From: Moorella sp. Hama-1
Lineage (GTDB): Bacteria > Bacillota > DSM-521 > Neomoorellales > Neomoorellaceae
Assembly: GCF_023734095.1 (NCBI RefSeq)
Contig: NZ_AP024620.1
Location: 678,501-742,500 of the forward strand
DNA length: 64,000 nt
Direction of reading: 5' to 3'
Made by a program: the position numbers and the translations under genes. Position 1 is the first letter of the stretch; each line of letters starts with the position of its first letter. The notes beneath the pieces are model-generated. The model was not told the origin of the DNA and ran no database searches. It saw nothing but the letters and a program-made list of their open reading frames with translations. Below, one piece after another: positions 8,333-18,272 of the stretch.

Positions 8333-8968
8333 GTGCAGCTTTCCCCGCGGCAGGAGCAGATAGTAGCCATTGTTAAGCGTTCCGGGCCCATCACCAGCCA
8401 GCAGATTGCGGCGGAACTCAATCTTACCCGGGCGGCCCTGCGCCCTGACCTGGCTATCCTGACCATGGCCGGTATCCTGGAGGCTCGCCCCCGGGTAGGG
8501 TACTTTTTAAGCGGCAAACCCACCCAGGCCCTGGTGGCTGAAGAGATCAAAAAGATAAGGGTAGGCGACATCAAGGGACTACCCCGGGTTATCCGGAGTG
8601 AGGCCTCGGTTTATGAGGCCATTGTCGCCATGTTTTTGGAGGACGTGGGTACCCTGATGGTGGTTGATGCGGAGGGGCACCTGGAGGGGGTCCTTTCCCG
8701 CAAAGACCTCCTCAAAGCGGCCATCGGCGGTGGCGACCTGCAGAAAATGCCGGTTTCAGTTATTATGACCAGAATGCCCAACATCATCTGCACTACGCCG
8801 GAGGAGCCGGTCCTGGCCGCAGCCCATAAGATTATCGAACACGAAGTGGACGCCCTGCCGGTAGTTCGCCCGGTGGCCGGGTCGCCTCCGAAGCTGGAGG
8901 TCGTTGGCCGCCTGACCAAGACTACCATTACCAGGCTCTTTGTGGAACTGGGGGAGGGCAACCACTGA
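8333..8968 (+). CDS. ccpN: CcpN-type transcriptional repressor (HTH + CBS pair)
   Basis: A 211-residue regulator. Residues 1-60 form a winged helix (SGPITSQQIAAELNLTRAAL), and residues ~80-205 form two CBS domains that sense adenine nucleotides. In Bacillus, CcpN represses gluconeogenic genes and an sRNA under glycolytic conditions. Here it lies upstream of ppsR and ppdK on the same strand, which matches a role in switching pyruvate-to-PEP conversion. The GTG start at 8333 has GGGGGAGGAATAGG upstream. It may regulate its own operon through the repeats in the leader. Confidence 0.88.
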   Translation: MQLSPRQEQIVAIVKRSGPITSQQIAAELNLTRAALRPDLAILTMAGILEARPRVGYFLSGKPTQALVAEEIKKIRVGDIKGLPRVIRSEASVYEAIVAMFLEDVGTLMVVDAEGHLEGVLSRKDLLKAAIGGGDLQKMPVSVIMTRMPNIICTTPEEPVLAAAHKIIEHEVDALPVVRPVAGSPPKLEVVGRLTKTTITRLFVELGEGNH

Positions 8969-9050
8969 TTACCTGGATCACCACAGGAACCCCTCATGAC
9001 AGCATAACGCCATTTACATCATATTTTGGAGGGAGGGTTTACCCATCGGC

Positions 9051-9857
9051 GTGATCTACGTGATCTCAGACTCCCTGGGGGAGACGGCCGAATACGTCGC
9101 CCGGGCAGCGGCCAGCCAGTTCGACGGCGGCGGGTTGGATATTCGCCGGGTACCCTACGTTACAGACCCTGATCACCTGGAGGAGGTTATCAACGAAGTC
9201 GCCCAGGAAAAAGGGATCATCGCCTTTACCCTGGTGCTGCCGGATTTGAAAGAGAAGCTCCTGGAATTAGCAGCAGCCCGGGGTCTGGCGGCAGTAGACC
9301 TTTTGGGGCCCCTGATGGATGCCATTGCCCGGGCGACGGGGGGGAAGCCCCGGCTGGAACCGGGCCTCATCCGCCGGACCGACGAAGATTACTTCCATAA
9401 GATGGAGGCCATTGATTTCGCTGTTAAATACGACAACGGCAAGGATATCCGGGGCCTGCATCACGCCGACCTGGTCCTCATCGGGGTGTCTCGAACCTCC
9501 AAAACGCCGGTGTGTATGTACCTGGCCCACAAGCGCCTGCGGGCGGCCAATCTAGCCCTGGTGCCGGAGGTGCCCCTGCCGGGGGAATTGCTTGACCTGC
9601 CGCCGGAAAAGATAATAGGGCTGACCATTGACGCCGGGCAACTCTACCAGATCCGCCAGGAGCGCCTACGCACCCTGGGCCTGCCGGGACCGGCCGGCTA
9701 TGCCACCCGGGAGCGCATTGAAGAAGAACTGGCTTATGCCCGCGCCGTCATGGACCGGCTGGGCTGCCCGGTAATCGACGTTACCAATAAGGCCGTTGAA
9801 GAGACGGCCGGTAAAATACTGCAAATCTACTATCGGAGGGAAAGACATGGCAAGTAA
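9051..9857 (+). CDS. ppsR: PPDK regulatory protein (bifunctional kinase/pyrophosphorylase, DUF299)
   Basis: A 268-residue protein that phosphorylates (using ADP) and dephosphorylates (using phosphate) a threonine of pyruvate phosphate dikinase, turning it off and on. The N-terminal [16 protein letters not shown] and the P-loop [15 protein letters not shown] at about residues 148-162 are family hallmarks. It overlaps ppdK by 11 bases, a strong sign that the neighbour is its target. The GTG at 9051 lies 13 bases from the GGAGGGAGGG site, rather far, so a non-standard start a few codons upstream is possible. Confidence 0.92.
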   Translation: MIYVISDSLGETAEYVARAAASQFDGGGLDIRRVPYVTDPDHLEEVINEVAQEKGIIAFTLVLPDLKEKLLELAAARGLAAVDLLGPLMDAIARATGGKPRLEPGLIRRTDEDYFHKMEAIDFAVKYDNGKDIRGLHHADLVLIGVSRTSKTPVCMYLAHKRLRAANLALVPEVPLPGELLDLPPEKIIGLTIDAGQLYQIRQERLRTLGLPGPAGYATRERIEEELAYARAVMDRLGCPVIDVTNKAVEETAGKILQIYYRRERHGK

Positions 9858-12519
9858 AAAGTACGTCTACCTGTTCAGTGAGGGCCGGGCCGACATGCGC
9901 CTGCTCCTCGGCGGCAAAGGGGCCAACCTGGCCGAGATGACCAACATCGGCCTGCCAGTGCCCCAGGGCCTTACCATCACCTGCGAGGCCTGCAATGAGT
10001 ACAACCGCTTGGGCCAGAAATTCCCTGCAGGGCTGGAGGAGGAAGTCGCCGCCCGCCTGCAGGACCTGGAGAGAATTAATGGCAAGAAATTGGGCGACCC
10101 GGAGAACCCCCTCCTGGTATCCGTCCGTTCCGGGGCACCGGTATCCATGCCTGGTATGATGGACACCATCTTAAATCTGGGCCTGAACGACAACTCCGTC
10201 AAGGGCTTGGCCGCCCAGACCAACGACGAGCGCTTCGCCCTGGACTGCTATCGCCGCTTCATCCAGATGTTCGGCAACGTCGTCCTGGGTATTGAACATA
10301 ACAACTTTGAAGCTGTTCTGGAGAAACATAAAGAGCGCCTGGGCGTCAAATTTGACCACGAGTTGACTCCGGAGGCCCTGCGGGAAGTCATCGCCGAGTA
10401 TAAAGACGTCGTCAAGAACAAGAGCGGGCAGGATTTCCCCCAGGATCCCAAAGAGCAGATGTACATGGCCATCAAGGCCGTCTTCGGGTCCTGGAATAAC
10501 CCCCGGGCCATTGTCTACCGCAAGATCAACAAGATCTCTGATGACCTGGGCACTGCCGTCAACGTCCAGACCATGGCCTTCGGGAACATGGGCCCCACCA
10601 GCGGCACCGGCGTGGCCTTCACCCGCAACCCATCCACCGGCGAGAAGGGCGTTTACGGCGAGTACCTCATCAACGCCCAGGGTGAAGACGTGGTGGCCGG
10701 CATCCGCACCCCCAAACCCATCAGCAGCCTGAAGGAAGAGATGCCGGAGGTCTACCGCCAGTTTGAAGACACCTGCCAGCTGCTGGAGAAACACTACCGC
10801 GATATGCAGGATATCGAGTTTACCATCGAAAAAGGTAAGCTCTTTATCCTCCAGACCCGTAACGGCAAACGCACGGCGGCCGCGGCCGTTAAGATCGCCG
10901 TGGATATGGTGAACGAAGGCCTCATTACCAAAGAAGAAGCCGTCCTGCGGGTCGATGCCGATCAATTAGGCCAGCTCATGCACCGCCGTATCGACCCCAG
11001 CGCCAAGTTGGAGGTCGTAGCCAAAGGCCTGCCGGCATCCCCGGGTGCCGCCTCCGGCCAGGTAGTCTTTGATGCCGACCAGGCCGAAAAGATGGGCCTG
11101 GATGGGCAGAAGGTCGTGCTGGTGCGCACCGAGACTACTCCCGACGATATCCATGGTATTGTCCAGGCCCAGGGCGTCCTCACGGCCCGGGGCGGCATGA
11201 CCAGCCACGCAGCGGTGGTGGCCCGGGGTATGGGCAAACCGGCCGTGACCGGCTGCGATGCCATTAAAATCGACGTCGAGGGCAAACGCTTCTTTATTGG
11301 CGACCTGGTGGTCAAAGAAGGCGACATCATCTCCATCGACGGCTCTACCGGCAACGTCATGCTGGGTGAAGTGCCCCTCATCGATCCCCAGCTCGCAGGA
11401 GAATTTGAAACCATCCTGGAATGGGCTGACTCCTTCCGGCGGCTCAAGGTCCGTGCCAATGCCGATACGCCGGAAGACGCCAGGCGCTCCCGGGAATTCG
11501 GCGCCGAGGGCATCGGCCTCACCCGTACCGAGCATATGTTTATGCAGGTCGACCGCCTGCCTGTTGTCCAGCAGATGATTCTCGCCAAGACCAAAGAAGA
11601 ACGCCAGGCTGCCCTGGATAAGCTCCTGCCGATGCAGCAGGGCGACTTTTACGGTATCTTGAAGGCCATGGAGGGCCTGCCGGTGACCATCCGGCTCCTC
11701 GACCCGCCCCTGCATGAGTTCCTGCCTAATATTGAAGAGCTCCTGGTCGACGTCACCCGCCTGCAGGTCACCGGGGGCGACCCCAAAGAACTGGAAGAAA
11801 AACAGGCCCTCCTGCGGGAAGTCCGGGCGCGCCACGAATTCAACCCCATGCTCGGGCACCGCGGCTGCCGTTTAGGCATAACCTACCCTGAGATCTATGC
11901 CATGCAGGTGCGAGCCATCTTCCAGGCAGTGGCCCAACTGGTGAAAGAGGGCGTCAAGGTCCTGCCGGAAGTAGAGATTCCCCTGGTCATCCACGTCCAC
12001 GAGTTACAGCGCCTCCATGCCATGGTCGATGAGGTAGCCGCAGCTGTGAAGCAGGAAACCGGCGTCGACTTCACCTACAAAGTCGGCACCATGATCGAGA
12101 TGCCGCGGGCCTGTGCAACGGCCGACGAGATTGCTAAAGAGGCCGAGTTCTTCTCCTTCGGCACCAATGACCTGACCCAGACCACCTTCGGCTTCAGCCG
12201 CGACGACGCCGAAGGCAAATTCCTGCACCAGTATGTGGATGAGAAGATCCTGAAAGAAGATCCCTTCATCGTCCTCGACCGCGACGGCGTGGGCAAATTC
12301 ATGAAGATGGCCGTAGAACTTGGCCGCGGCAGCAAGCCGCAGTTGGAAATCGGCATCTGCGGCGAGCATGGCGGCGAACCCAGCTCGGTGGAGTTCTGCC
12401 ACCTGCTCGGCCTCAACTACGTCAGCTGCTCGCCCTTCCGGGTGCCGGTGGCTAGACTCGCCGCCGCCCAGGCCGCTTTGAAGGAAAGGAAAGCCGCCGA
12501 CGCGCGTAAAGGGGAATAA
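9847..12519 (+). CDS. ppdK: Pyruvate, phosphate dikinase
   Basis: An 890-residue enzyme that interconverts pyruvate, ATP and phosphate with PEP, AMP and pyrophosphate. The N-terminal nucleotide-binding domain starts [20 protein letters not shown]. The swivelling phosphohistidine domain carries [20 protein letters not shown], with the catalytic histidine and, two residues earlier, the threonine modified by PpsR. The C-terminal PEP-binding TIM barrel contains GTMIEMPRA and [13 protein letters not shown]. The ATG at 9847 has GGAGGG 6 bases upstream and overlaps ppsR. In acetogens this enzyme supplies PEP for biosynthesis from pyruvate made by CO2 fixation (pathway inference). Confidence 0.97.
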   Translation: MASKKYVYLFSEGRADMRLLLGGKGANLAEMTNIGLPVPQGLTITCEACNEYNRLGQKFPAGLEEEVAARLQDLERINGKKLGDPENPLLVSVRSGAPVSMPGMMDTILNLGLNDNSVKGLAAQTNDERFALDCYRRFIQMFGNVVLGIEHNNFEAVLEKHKERLGVKFDHELTPEALREVIAEYKDVVKNKSGQDFPQDPKEQMYMAIKAVFGSWNNPRAIVYRKINKISDDLGTAVNVQTMAFGNMGPTSGTGVAFTRNPSTGEKGVYGEYLINAQGEDVVAGIRTPKPISSLKEEMPEVYRQFEDTCQLLEKHYRDMQDIEFTIEKGKLFILQTRNGKRTAAAAVKIAVDMVNEGLITKEEAVLRVDADQLGQLMHRRIDPSAKLEVVAKGLPASPGAASGQVVFDADQAEKMGLDGQKVVLVRTETTPDDIHGIVQAQGVLTARGGMTSHAAVVARGMGKPAVTGCDAIKIDVEGKRFFIGDLVVKEGDIISIDGSTGNVMLGEVPLIDPQLAGEFETILEWADSFRRLKVRANADTPEDARRSREFGAEGIGLTRTEHMFMQVDRLPVVQQMILAKTKEERQAALDKLLPMQQGDFYGILKAMEGLPVTIRLLDPPLHEFLPNIEELLVDVTRLQVTGGDPKELEEKQALLREVRARHEFNPMLGHRGCRLGITYPEIYAMQVRAIFQAVAQLVKEGVKVLPEVEIPLVIHVHELQRLHAMVDEVAAAVKQETGVDFTYKVGTMIEMPRACATADEIAKEAEFFSFGTNDLTQTTFGFSRDDAEGKFLHQYVDEKILKEDPFIVLDRDGVGKFMKMAVELGRGSKPQLEIGICGEHGGEPSSVEFCHLLGLNYVSCSPFRVPVARLAAAQAALKERKAADARKGE

Positions 12520-12681
12520 CACCTGGCCCTTCGATCTCCCTCGCAGATAAAAGTGCAAAGCTGGAGGGATATCCATGCCGCCAGGGTACACCATGCGTTT
12601 CTTAAGTTGATCCGCTAGGGCAACATGACCCCCGCTAATAATACTGCTGCCAGTAGCAGGAATGGCCATTCTTGCCCATAT

Positions 12682-12728
12682 AGCTGCCCCCGGATTGGTC
12701 TTAACGACCGCACCGGGGCAGCTTTTTT
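12682..12728 (+). terminator. Rho-independent terminator of the ppdK operon
   Basis: AGCTGCCCC near 12682-12690 pairs with GGGGCAGCT at 12714-12722, and CGG with CCG inside it, with an internal GGTC/GACC hairpin. A run of six T follows. It ends the ccpN-ppsR-ppdK unit. Confidence 0.85.
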
Positions 12729-12844
12729 GTTGGTCTCTAGTTTAACCGGGTTTACCCCTCGTTAACACAACCATAAATTTTTATAAAAAAAATTAACCAA
12801 CCAGCAGGAGATGTGCGATGTTTGGCGAATATGTTAAAACACAA

Positions 12845-12862
12845 GAACAAAAACGAACAAAA
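12845..12862 (+). promoter_or_regulatory. Candidate DeoR-family operator repeats
   Basis: GAACAAAA is repeated at 12845-12852 and 12855-12862, exactly one helical turn apart, 20 bases before the deoR-type start. A close match, GAACAAAG, recurs at 13679-13686 at the aldolase start. DeoR-family repressors commonly bind such short A-rich direct repeats, so autoregulation of the cassette is inferred. Confidence 0.45.
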
Positions 12863-12882
12863 CAGATCAGTGTGGAGGCCAT

Positions 12883-13647
12883 ATGATTCCAGTCCAGCGG
12901 CGTAAGATCATTATCGATAAAATTAGCTCAGGAACACCTTTAAGCGTCACCGACCTCAGCCGGGAACTGGGCGTGTCACCCATGACCATCCGCCGGGATC
13001 TCAGCAACCTGGAAAAGGATGGTCTGCTGGCACGCACCCACGGTGGCGCTGTGCCGGTGGGCGGGGGTAGCGAAGAGGAGCCATCTTTTACAGATAAAAT
13101 AAACCAGTACCCCGCCGAAAAGCTGGCTATAGCTCGTAAAGCGGCAGAACTGGTAAAGGATGGGGATACTATCCTGCTTAACGCCGGGACCACAATTATG
13201 GCCCTGGTTCAATTATTGAAAGAGCGACAGAATCTAACAGTAGTCACCAACACTGTAAACGTCGCTATGGAATTGGCCCAGAGTGAAGGTGTTAACCTGA
13301 TCCTTACGGGCGGCAGTATGCGGACCAAATCTTATGCCATGGTGGGTGCTTTAACTGAAAGGGTCCTGCGGGAGATTCACGTCCAGAAGGCCTTCCTGGG
13401 CGTCAACGGGATCAGCATCGAACATGGCCTGACGACACCCAACATGACCGAAGCCCATACCAACAGCCTGATGGTCCAGGCGGCAGACGAAGTTATTGTC
13501 CTGGCCGACCATTCCAAAATCGGGCGGGTTACCTTATCGCGGTTTGCGCCTATTACCGCTGTAACCATCCTTGTTACCGATAAAGATACGCCCCGGGATT
13601 TTATAAAAGAGTTAGCCAAACTGGGTATTGAAACAATTGTTGTTTAA
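12883..13647 (+). CDS. DeoR-family transcriptional regulator of the sugar cassette
   Basis: A 254-residue regulator. Residues 1-60 form the DeoR winged helix (LSVTDLSRELGVSPMTIRRD), and the rest is the sugar-phosphate sensor domain with the NAGTTIMALVQLL and VTNTVNVAMEL segments and a C-terminal VLADHSKIGR motif. Such repressors respond to phosphorylated sugar intermediates. It is the first gene of a same-strand cluster with aldolase, kinases, ABC importer and isomerase, and overlaps or abuts the aldolase gene. The inducer is probably a cassette intermediate; that is inference. Confidence 0.93.
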   Translation: MIPVQRRKIIIDKISSGTPLSVTDLSRELGVSPMTIRRDLSNLEKDGLLARTHGGAVPVGGGSEEEPSFTDKINQYPAEKLAIARKAAELVKDGDTILLNAGTTIMALVQLLKERQNLTVVTNTVNVAMELAQSEGVNLILTGGSMRTKSYAMVGALTERVLREIHVQKAFLGVNGISIEHGLTTPNMTEAHTNSLMVQAADEVIVLADHSKIGRVTLSRFAPITAVTILVTDKDTPRDFIKELAKLGIETIVV

Positions 13648-13685
13648 TGATCAATTTTTGGCGCCGAAGGGAGAAAACGAACAAA

Positions 13686-14540
13686 GTGGAACTAGTAAAC
13701 CCCTGCCGCATGTTACAGGATGCCCGGAAGGGCGGTTATGCCATTGGTGCTTTTAATGTCCATAACCTGGAGACCCTGCGGGCTGTGGCCGAAGCGGCCC
13801 GGGAGGCCGGAGCGCCGGTAATTATCCAGGCTACCCCGGGCACGGTGAAATATGCCGGGGCTGACTTCCTGATGGCTATGGCTCAAACCGCCGCCAGGAG
13901 AGTCAATGTACCAATAGCCCTACATCTGGACCACTCCAGTGACCTGGATACGATTAAAGCCTGTATAGCGGCAGGTTTTACGTCGGTAATGTTTGACGGT
14001 TCCAAACTACCCTGGGAAGAGAATATCGCCCTTACCCGCCAGGTGGTAGCCATGGCTCGGGAAAAAGGCGTGGCTGTAGAGGCGGAGTTAGGACGCATCG
14101 GCGGCCGGGAGGAAGAACTCCAGGTTGCCAGTAAAGAAGCCAGCTATACGGATCCGGGCGAAGCCGTCGCTTTTGTTGCCGCCACGGGTATTGACTCCCT
14201 GGCTATCGCTATCGGCACCGCCCATGGTGTCTATAAGGGGGAACCGCAACTTGATTTGGATCGCCTGGCAGCCATCGCTGCGAGGGTCGAGATACCTCTG
14301 GTCTTGCACGGTGCTTCCGGGGTGCCCGATGAAGCCATAAAGCAATGTATACAAAGGGGCATTTGTAAAATTAATATAGCTACTGACCTGAAGCTGGCCA
14401 TGGCCGCCGCCCTGCGGGAAACCCTGGCCGCCAATCCAGAAGAGAATGACCCCCGCCGTTACCTCACGCCAGCCGTTAATCGCGTAAAGGAAGTTGCTCT
14501 GACGAAGATGTATCTCTTTGGGGCGGCCGGACGGGCCTAA
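13686..14540 (+). CDS. Class II ketose-bisphosphate aldolase (GatY/KbaY/Fba type)
   Basis: A 284-residue zinc-dependent aldolase that cleaves fructose- or tagatose-1,6-bisphosphate to dihydroxyacetone phosphate and glyceraldehyde 3-phosphate. ALHLDHSSD carries the catalytic aspartate and a zinc histidine; further zinc ligands are in GTAHGVYKG and VLHGASGVP. The GTG at 13686 makes the N-terminus match the family (ELVNPCRMLQDARKGGYAIG). An ATG at 13647 overlaps the regulator's stop and would add 13 residues. The stereochemistry of the substrate (fructose versus tagatose) cannot be read from the sequence. Confidence 0.92.
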   Translation: MELVNPCRMLQDARKGGYAIGAFNVHNLETLRAVAEAAREAGAPVIIQATPGTVKYAGADFLMAMAQTAARRVNVPIALHLDHSSDLDTIKACIAAGFTSVMFDGSKLPWEENIALTRQVVAMAREKGVAVEAELGRIGGREEELQVASKEASYTDPGEAVAFVAATGIDSLAIAIGTAHGVYKGEPQLDLDRLAAIAARVEIPLVLHGASGVPDEAIKQCIQRGICKINIATDLKLAMAAALRETLAANPEENDPRRYLTPAVNRVKEVALTKMYLFGAAGRA

Positions 14541-14665
14541 AAGCAGATCTAAATCCTTACCTCAACACCCTTTATTTGGCTTTAGCCGGGGGTATAAACC
14601 CGGCATCCGCGGGTGGGGGGAACTGAGAAAATTAGTGGCCTTATGGCGGTGAAGAATCAAGAGCA

Positions 14666-15595
14666 ATGATTACCTCTATTACCACCAATGTAGCTATTGA
14701 CAAAATGTATATTGTGGACAATTTCAAGATAAATAGTGTGTTCCGCGTCAAAAGCGTGGTTCCTCAGGCTGGCGGCAAAGGTCTTAATTTAGCCAGAGTA
14801 GTAAAAACCCTGGGTGAAGAAGTAGTGGCCACAGGATTTATAGGCGGTAACATCGGCAACTATATTAAGGAACTGCTTGCAATAGAGGGACTCCAGGGTG
14901 ATTTTGTTGAGATTGCTGGGGAATCCCGCACCTGCCTTAATATCCTGGACCCGGTGGGTAAAACCCAGACGGAACTATTGGAACCGGGACCGGAGGTTAC
15001 CCCGGCTGAAGCAGCTAGATTGATTGAAAAGGTTAAGGCTTTAGCCCGGCGCAGTAAGGTAGTAACAATGTCCGGTAGCCTGATTCTCGGTTTAAAGCCG
15101 GATTATTACGGCCAGCTTATCAAAATTGTAAATGAAGAAGGGGCTCTAGCTCTCCTGGATACCAGCGGCCAGGCCCTGGCGGAAGGGATAAAAGCGAGGC
15201 CCTATATGATCAAGCCGAACCAGCAGGAAGCCGAATCCCTGGTTGGACGACCTTTACGGGATGAGGCAAGTCAGAAAAAATTTTTAAAAGATCTATTAAA
15301 TAAAGGCATCAAAATAGCCATTATTTCCCTTGCAAGCGATGGTGCTTTGATAGGAACCGAAGATAGTTTCTTTAAAGTTATTCCTCCCGCAGTGAAAGCA
15401 GTAAATACCGTTGGCTGCGGCGATGCTTTTGTGGCCGGATTTGCTGTAGGTTTGGCTAGAGGCCAGGGGATCATTGAGGTCATCAGACTGGCCACGGCAA
15501 CCGCCACTGCCAGCGCTACCAGCTGGCGGACAGGCCAATGCTCACCTGGACTTATAGAAGAACTACAGGAAAAAGTCCAGGTGTGCAGGCTATAA
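14666..15595 (+). CDS. 1-phosphofructokinase/tagatose-6-phosphate kinase family (PfkB)
   Basis: A 309-residue PfkB-fold kinase of the hexose-phosphate subgroup (FruK/LacC). The first motif is QAGGKGLNLARVVKTLGEE, and the second carries the catalytic aspartate and anion hole in VNTVGCGDAFVAGFA. It probably phosphorylates a ketohexose phosphate to the bisphosphate used by the adjacent aldolase. It lies 125 bases after the aldolase, with only a weak ribosome-binding site. Base composition here is lower in GC than in the flanking housekeeping genes. Confidence 0.88.
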   Translation: MITSITTNVAIDKMYIVDNFKINSVFRVKSVVPQAGGKGLNLARVVKTLGEEVVATGFIGGNIGNYIKELLAIEGLQGDFVEIAGESRTCLNILDPVGKTQTELLEPGPEVTPAEAARLIEKVKALARRSKVVTMSGSLILGLKPDYYGQLIKIVNEEGALALLDTSGQALAEGIKARPYMIKPNQQEAESLVGRPLRDEASQKKFLKDLLNKGIKIAIISLASDGALIGTEDSFFKVIPPAVKAVNTVGCGDAFVAGFAVGLARGQGIIEVIRLATATATASATSWRTGQCSPGLIEELQEKVQVCRL

Positions 15596-15683
15596 AAAGG
15601 GTGTTCTTATAAGGGGGTGATTAAAACCATCATAAAAATAAAGTCGCCCATAATCAAAGGATAAACTAAGGAGGAAGGAAAAG

Positions 15684-16658
15684 GTGTTGAAAAAATTAGC
15701 CCCCCAAAAATTGGCTGTCATTATCACCCTGTTAGTGCTTACTGTGGCAACTTTACTGCTGGGTGGATGCGGTAACAAGCAGGCCGCCAGTACTGGCAGC
15801 AATAATACGCCAACATCAGGAAGCCAGGGCAAAGAAAAGGTCATTGGTGTGAGCCTTTTGACCCGCGAACACGTTTTTTATAACGAAATTGAGAAGGCAA
15901 TTCAGGATAAATCAAACGGGTATAAATTCAAAGCTGTTATTATGGACGCCAGCCAGGATAGCAATAAGCAAATGTCCCAGGTCCAAGACTTCATAACCCA
16001 GAAAGTCGATGCCATAGTTCTGGCCCCAACTACCTCTGCTGGTATAGCACCGGCAGTAGACCTGGCTCAAAAAGCAGGCATACCAGTATTTACAGTTGAT
16101 ATTAAAGCCGATGGCGAAGTAAAATCACACGTAGCAACCGATAACTATGCCGGCGGCAAACTGGCAGCGAAATATGCAGCCGATAAAGTCCTAAAGGGTA
16201 AGGGAAAGGTCGCCATTATCACCTACTCGGAAGTTCAGAGCTGTGTTGATAGGGAGAAGGGTTTCAAAGACGGTCTAGCCGATTACCCGAACATTAAAGT
16301 TGTTGACGTAGAAAACTATTCCGGTAGCGCGGAAAAAGCCGCTAATCTGACCCAGGATATGCTTTTAAAATATCCTGATCTAGATCTAATCTTTGCCGTG
16401 GGTGATCCCGCTGCCACCGGCGCGGTTTCAACCATTAAAGCTGCTGGCCGCAGTGTAAAGGTTATCGGTTTTGATGGCAACCCTGAAGCAATCCAGGAAA
16501 TTAAAAAGGGTGGGTTATGGGTCGCCGACGTTGCCCAGCACCCCGACCAGATTGGTGGCAAAGTCATTGATCTAATCAATGACTACTTCAACGGTAAATC
16601 CGTACCGCCGCAATTGTTGATACCGCCGACGATTATTGATGCCAGTAACGCCAAATAA
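15684..16658 (+). CDS. Sugar ABC transporter substrate-binding lipoprotein (RbsB-like)
   Basis: A 324-residue periplasmic-binding-type protein. It starts with a lipoprotein signal: a charged N-terminus, a hydrophobic stretch and the lipobox LLGGC near residues 24-28, followed by a serine/threonine linker. The mature domain resembles ribose- and allose-type binding proteins (VIGVSLLTREHVFYNEIE; DAIVLAPTTSAGIAPAVDLA). It is anchored outside the membrane and delivers a sugar to the permease encoded downstream. GTG at 15684 follows AAGGAGGAAGGAAAAG. The ligand is not determinable here. Confidence 0.93.
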   Translation: MLKKLAPQKLAVIITLLVLTVATLLLGGCGNKQAASTGSNNTPTSGSQGKEKVIGVSLLTREHVFYNEIEKAIQDKSNGYKFKAVIMDASQDSNKQMSQVQDFITQKVDAIVLAPTTSAGIAPAVDLAQKAGIPVFTVDIKADGEVKSHVATDNYAGGKLAAKYAADKVLKGKGKVAIITYSEVQSCVDREKGFKDGLADYPNIKVVDVENYSGSAEKAANLTQDMLLKYPDLDLIFAVGDPAATGAVSTIKAAGRSVKVIGFDGNPEAIQEIKKGGLWVADVAQHPDQIGGKVIDLINDYFNGKSVPPQLLIPPTIIDASNAK

Positions 16659-16669
16659 ATTTAAAAAGG

Positions 16670-16699
16670 GTGGGGAAGAAACTAAGTTTCTTCCCCCAC
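16670..16699 (+). promoter_or_regulatory. Intergenic hairpin between binding-protein and ATPase genes
   Basis: GTGGGGAAGAAACT at 16670-16683 pairs with AGTTTCTTCCCCCAC at 16685-16699, with one bulged C. No T-run follows. Hairpins in this position often protect the upstream mRNA or attenuate, so that the binding protein is made in excess of the ATPase and permease. Confidence 0.65.
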
Positions 16700-16754
16700 A
16701 AATTCCTTAAGCGGGAAGTTGATTTAAGAATTTGCCTGGAGAATAGGTGATATT

Positions 16755-18248
16755 ATGAAATCTCCTTTGTTGCAACTCCGGGGAATAACCAAATCCTTTT
16801 CAGGTATTAAGGTTCTTGACGATATTAACCTGGATATCTATCCCGGTGAGGTTCATGCCCTCCTGGGAGAAAATGGCGCCGGAAAGTCGACGTTAATAAA
16901 GATTATTTCCGGTGTCTATCAGAGGGATGCCGGAACTATTACCTATAAAGGCGTGCCGGTGGAATTTAAAAATCCCCGTGAGGCTTTAGATGCGGGCATC
17001 AGTGTTATTCATCAAGAACTGAGTCTGGTCCAGGATTTAAATATTGCCGAAAATATTTTTCTGGGGCGAGAACCTGTTAAATCTCGCACTTTTGTTGATA
17101 AAGAGAAGATGTATAACCAAACCAGAGCTATAGCCGAATCTCTGGGGCTCGAGTTGGTGCCTGGACGGCTGGTGCGTAATCTCAACGTGGCTGAACAGCA
17201 AATGGTGGAGATAGCCAGAGCAGCGTCCTTTAGTGCCTCCCTGGTTATTATGGATGAGCCCACTTCATCTCTCTCTGACCGGGAAACGGAGATTCTATTC
17301 AAGATCATTGAGAAATTGAAGCAAGATAACGTAGCTATCATCTATATCTCCCACCGTCTTAAAGAGGTAGAACTGCTTGCCGACCGGGTTACTGTTCTGC
17401 GTGATGGCCGAGTCATAAAAACGTTGATTGGAGAAGAAAAGAATAAATACAACTGGGTATCCCTCATGGTTGGCCGGGAGATAAAGGAATTCAGCCGGGA
17501 GGCCAGGGAACCCGGAGAGGTAATTCTGCAGATTAAAGATTTAACTGATCCCCCCGGATACTTTAAGGTTAATTTTGAATTACGAAAAGGGGAAATACTG
17601 GGCATAGCCGGCTTGGTCGGTGCCGGGCGAACAGAGGTCTTACAGGGTATCTTCGGAGTTAAAAAACCCGTGCATGGATCAGTTTATCTTTACGGCAAAC
17701 CCGTTCATTTTAATTCACCAGCCGAGGCTATAAGTCATGGTATCGGTCTGGTGCCCGAAGACCGTCGGCTCCAGGGGGTTATCCTGGAACATTCGGTTAA
17801 GGATAATATTTCATTAGCTAACTTGTATAGAAAATCCAGGAAAGGGTTTATCGATTTTGGCTGGGAGAAAGAAGTAAGCGAAGAATATATCAAGAAGATG
17901 CATATTCGGACACCGTCAGCTAGAGCAATTGTTAAAAATTTAAGTGGAGGTAACCAGCAAAAGGTAGCTCTGGCCAGGTGGCTGGTTGCCAACTCCAAAA
18001 TTTTATTTTTAGATGAACCGACACGTGGTATTGATGTCAATGCTAAAGCTGAGATCTATAATCTGATGAATGACTTTACCCGGTCGGGTGGCAGCATTAT
18101 TATGGTTTCCTCTGAACTTCCCGAGATCCTGGGAATGAGTGATAGAATTGTCGTTATGCATGAGGGCCGGGTAACCGGCATTCTCCATCGCCAGGAGGCC
18201 AGTGAGGAAAAGATTATGGAGCTGGCTTATGGTAGGTTGGCAGGATGA
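16755..18248 (+). CDS. Sugar ABC transporter ATPase with two nucleotide-binding domains (RbsA-like)
   Basis: A 497-residue fused ATPase of the carbohydrate uptake class 2 type. The first half has a full Walker A, GENGAGKSTLIK (residues ~36-47), and MDEPTSSLSD as Walker B. The second half has the degenerate Walker A GLVGAGRTEVL and the signature LSGGNQQKVALARWL with FLDEPTRGIDV. It powers import by the adjacent RbsC-like permease. The ATG at 16755 is preceded by an AGGTGAT site. Confidence 0.95.
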   Translation: MKSPLLQLRGITKSFSGIKVLDDINLDIYPGEVHALLGENGAGKSTLIKIISGVYQRDAGTITYKGVPVEFKNPREALDAGISVIHQELSLVQDLNIAENIFLGREPVKSRTFVDKEKMYNQTRAIAESLGLELVPGRLVRNLNVAEQQMVEIARAASFSASLVIMDEPTSSLSDRETEILFKIIEKLKQDNVAIIYISHRLKEVELLADRVTVLRDGRVIKTLIGEEKNKYNWVSLMVGREIKEFSREAREPGEVILQIKDLTDPPGYFKVNFELRKGEILGIAGLVGAGRTEVLQGIFGVKKPVHGSVYLYGKPVHFNSPAEAISHGIGLVPEDRRLQGVILEHSVKDNISLANLYRKSRKGFIDFGWEKEVSEEYIKKMHIRTPSARAIVKNLSGGNQQKVALARWLVANSKILFLDEPTRGIDVNAKAEIYNLMNDFTRSGGSIIMVSSELPEILGMSDRIVVMHEGRVTGILHRQEASEEKIMELAYGRLAG

Positions 18249-18272
18249 GTTGTAAGGAAGGGGCATTGCGAA

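Larger units (their letters stand above)
12520..12882 (+). other. Intergenic region between ppdK and the deoR-type gene
   Basis: About 360 bases without a supported gene. The first part is GC-rich and ends in the strong ppdK terminator at 12682-12728. The second part is A/T-rich with runs of A and T around 12775-12800 and holds the presumed promoter and operator of the sugar cassette. Both parts were checked on each strand and no convincing small gene was seen. Confidence 0.6.

Noticed and set aside
10171-11859. Long minus-strand frames opposite ppdK
   Set aside because: They mirror the codon bias of ppdK and show no protein motif.
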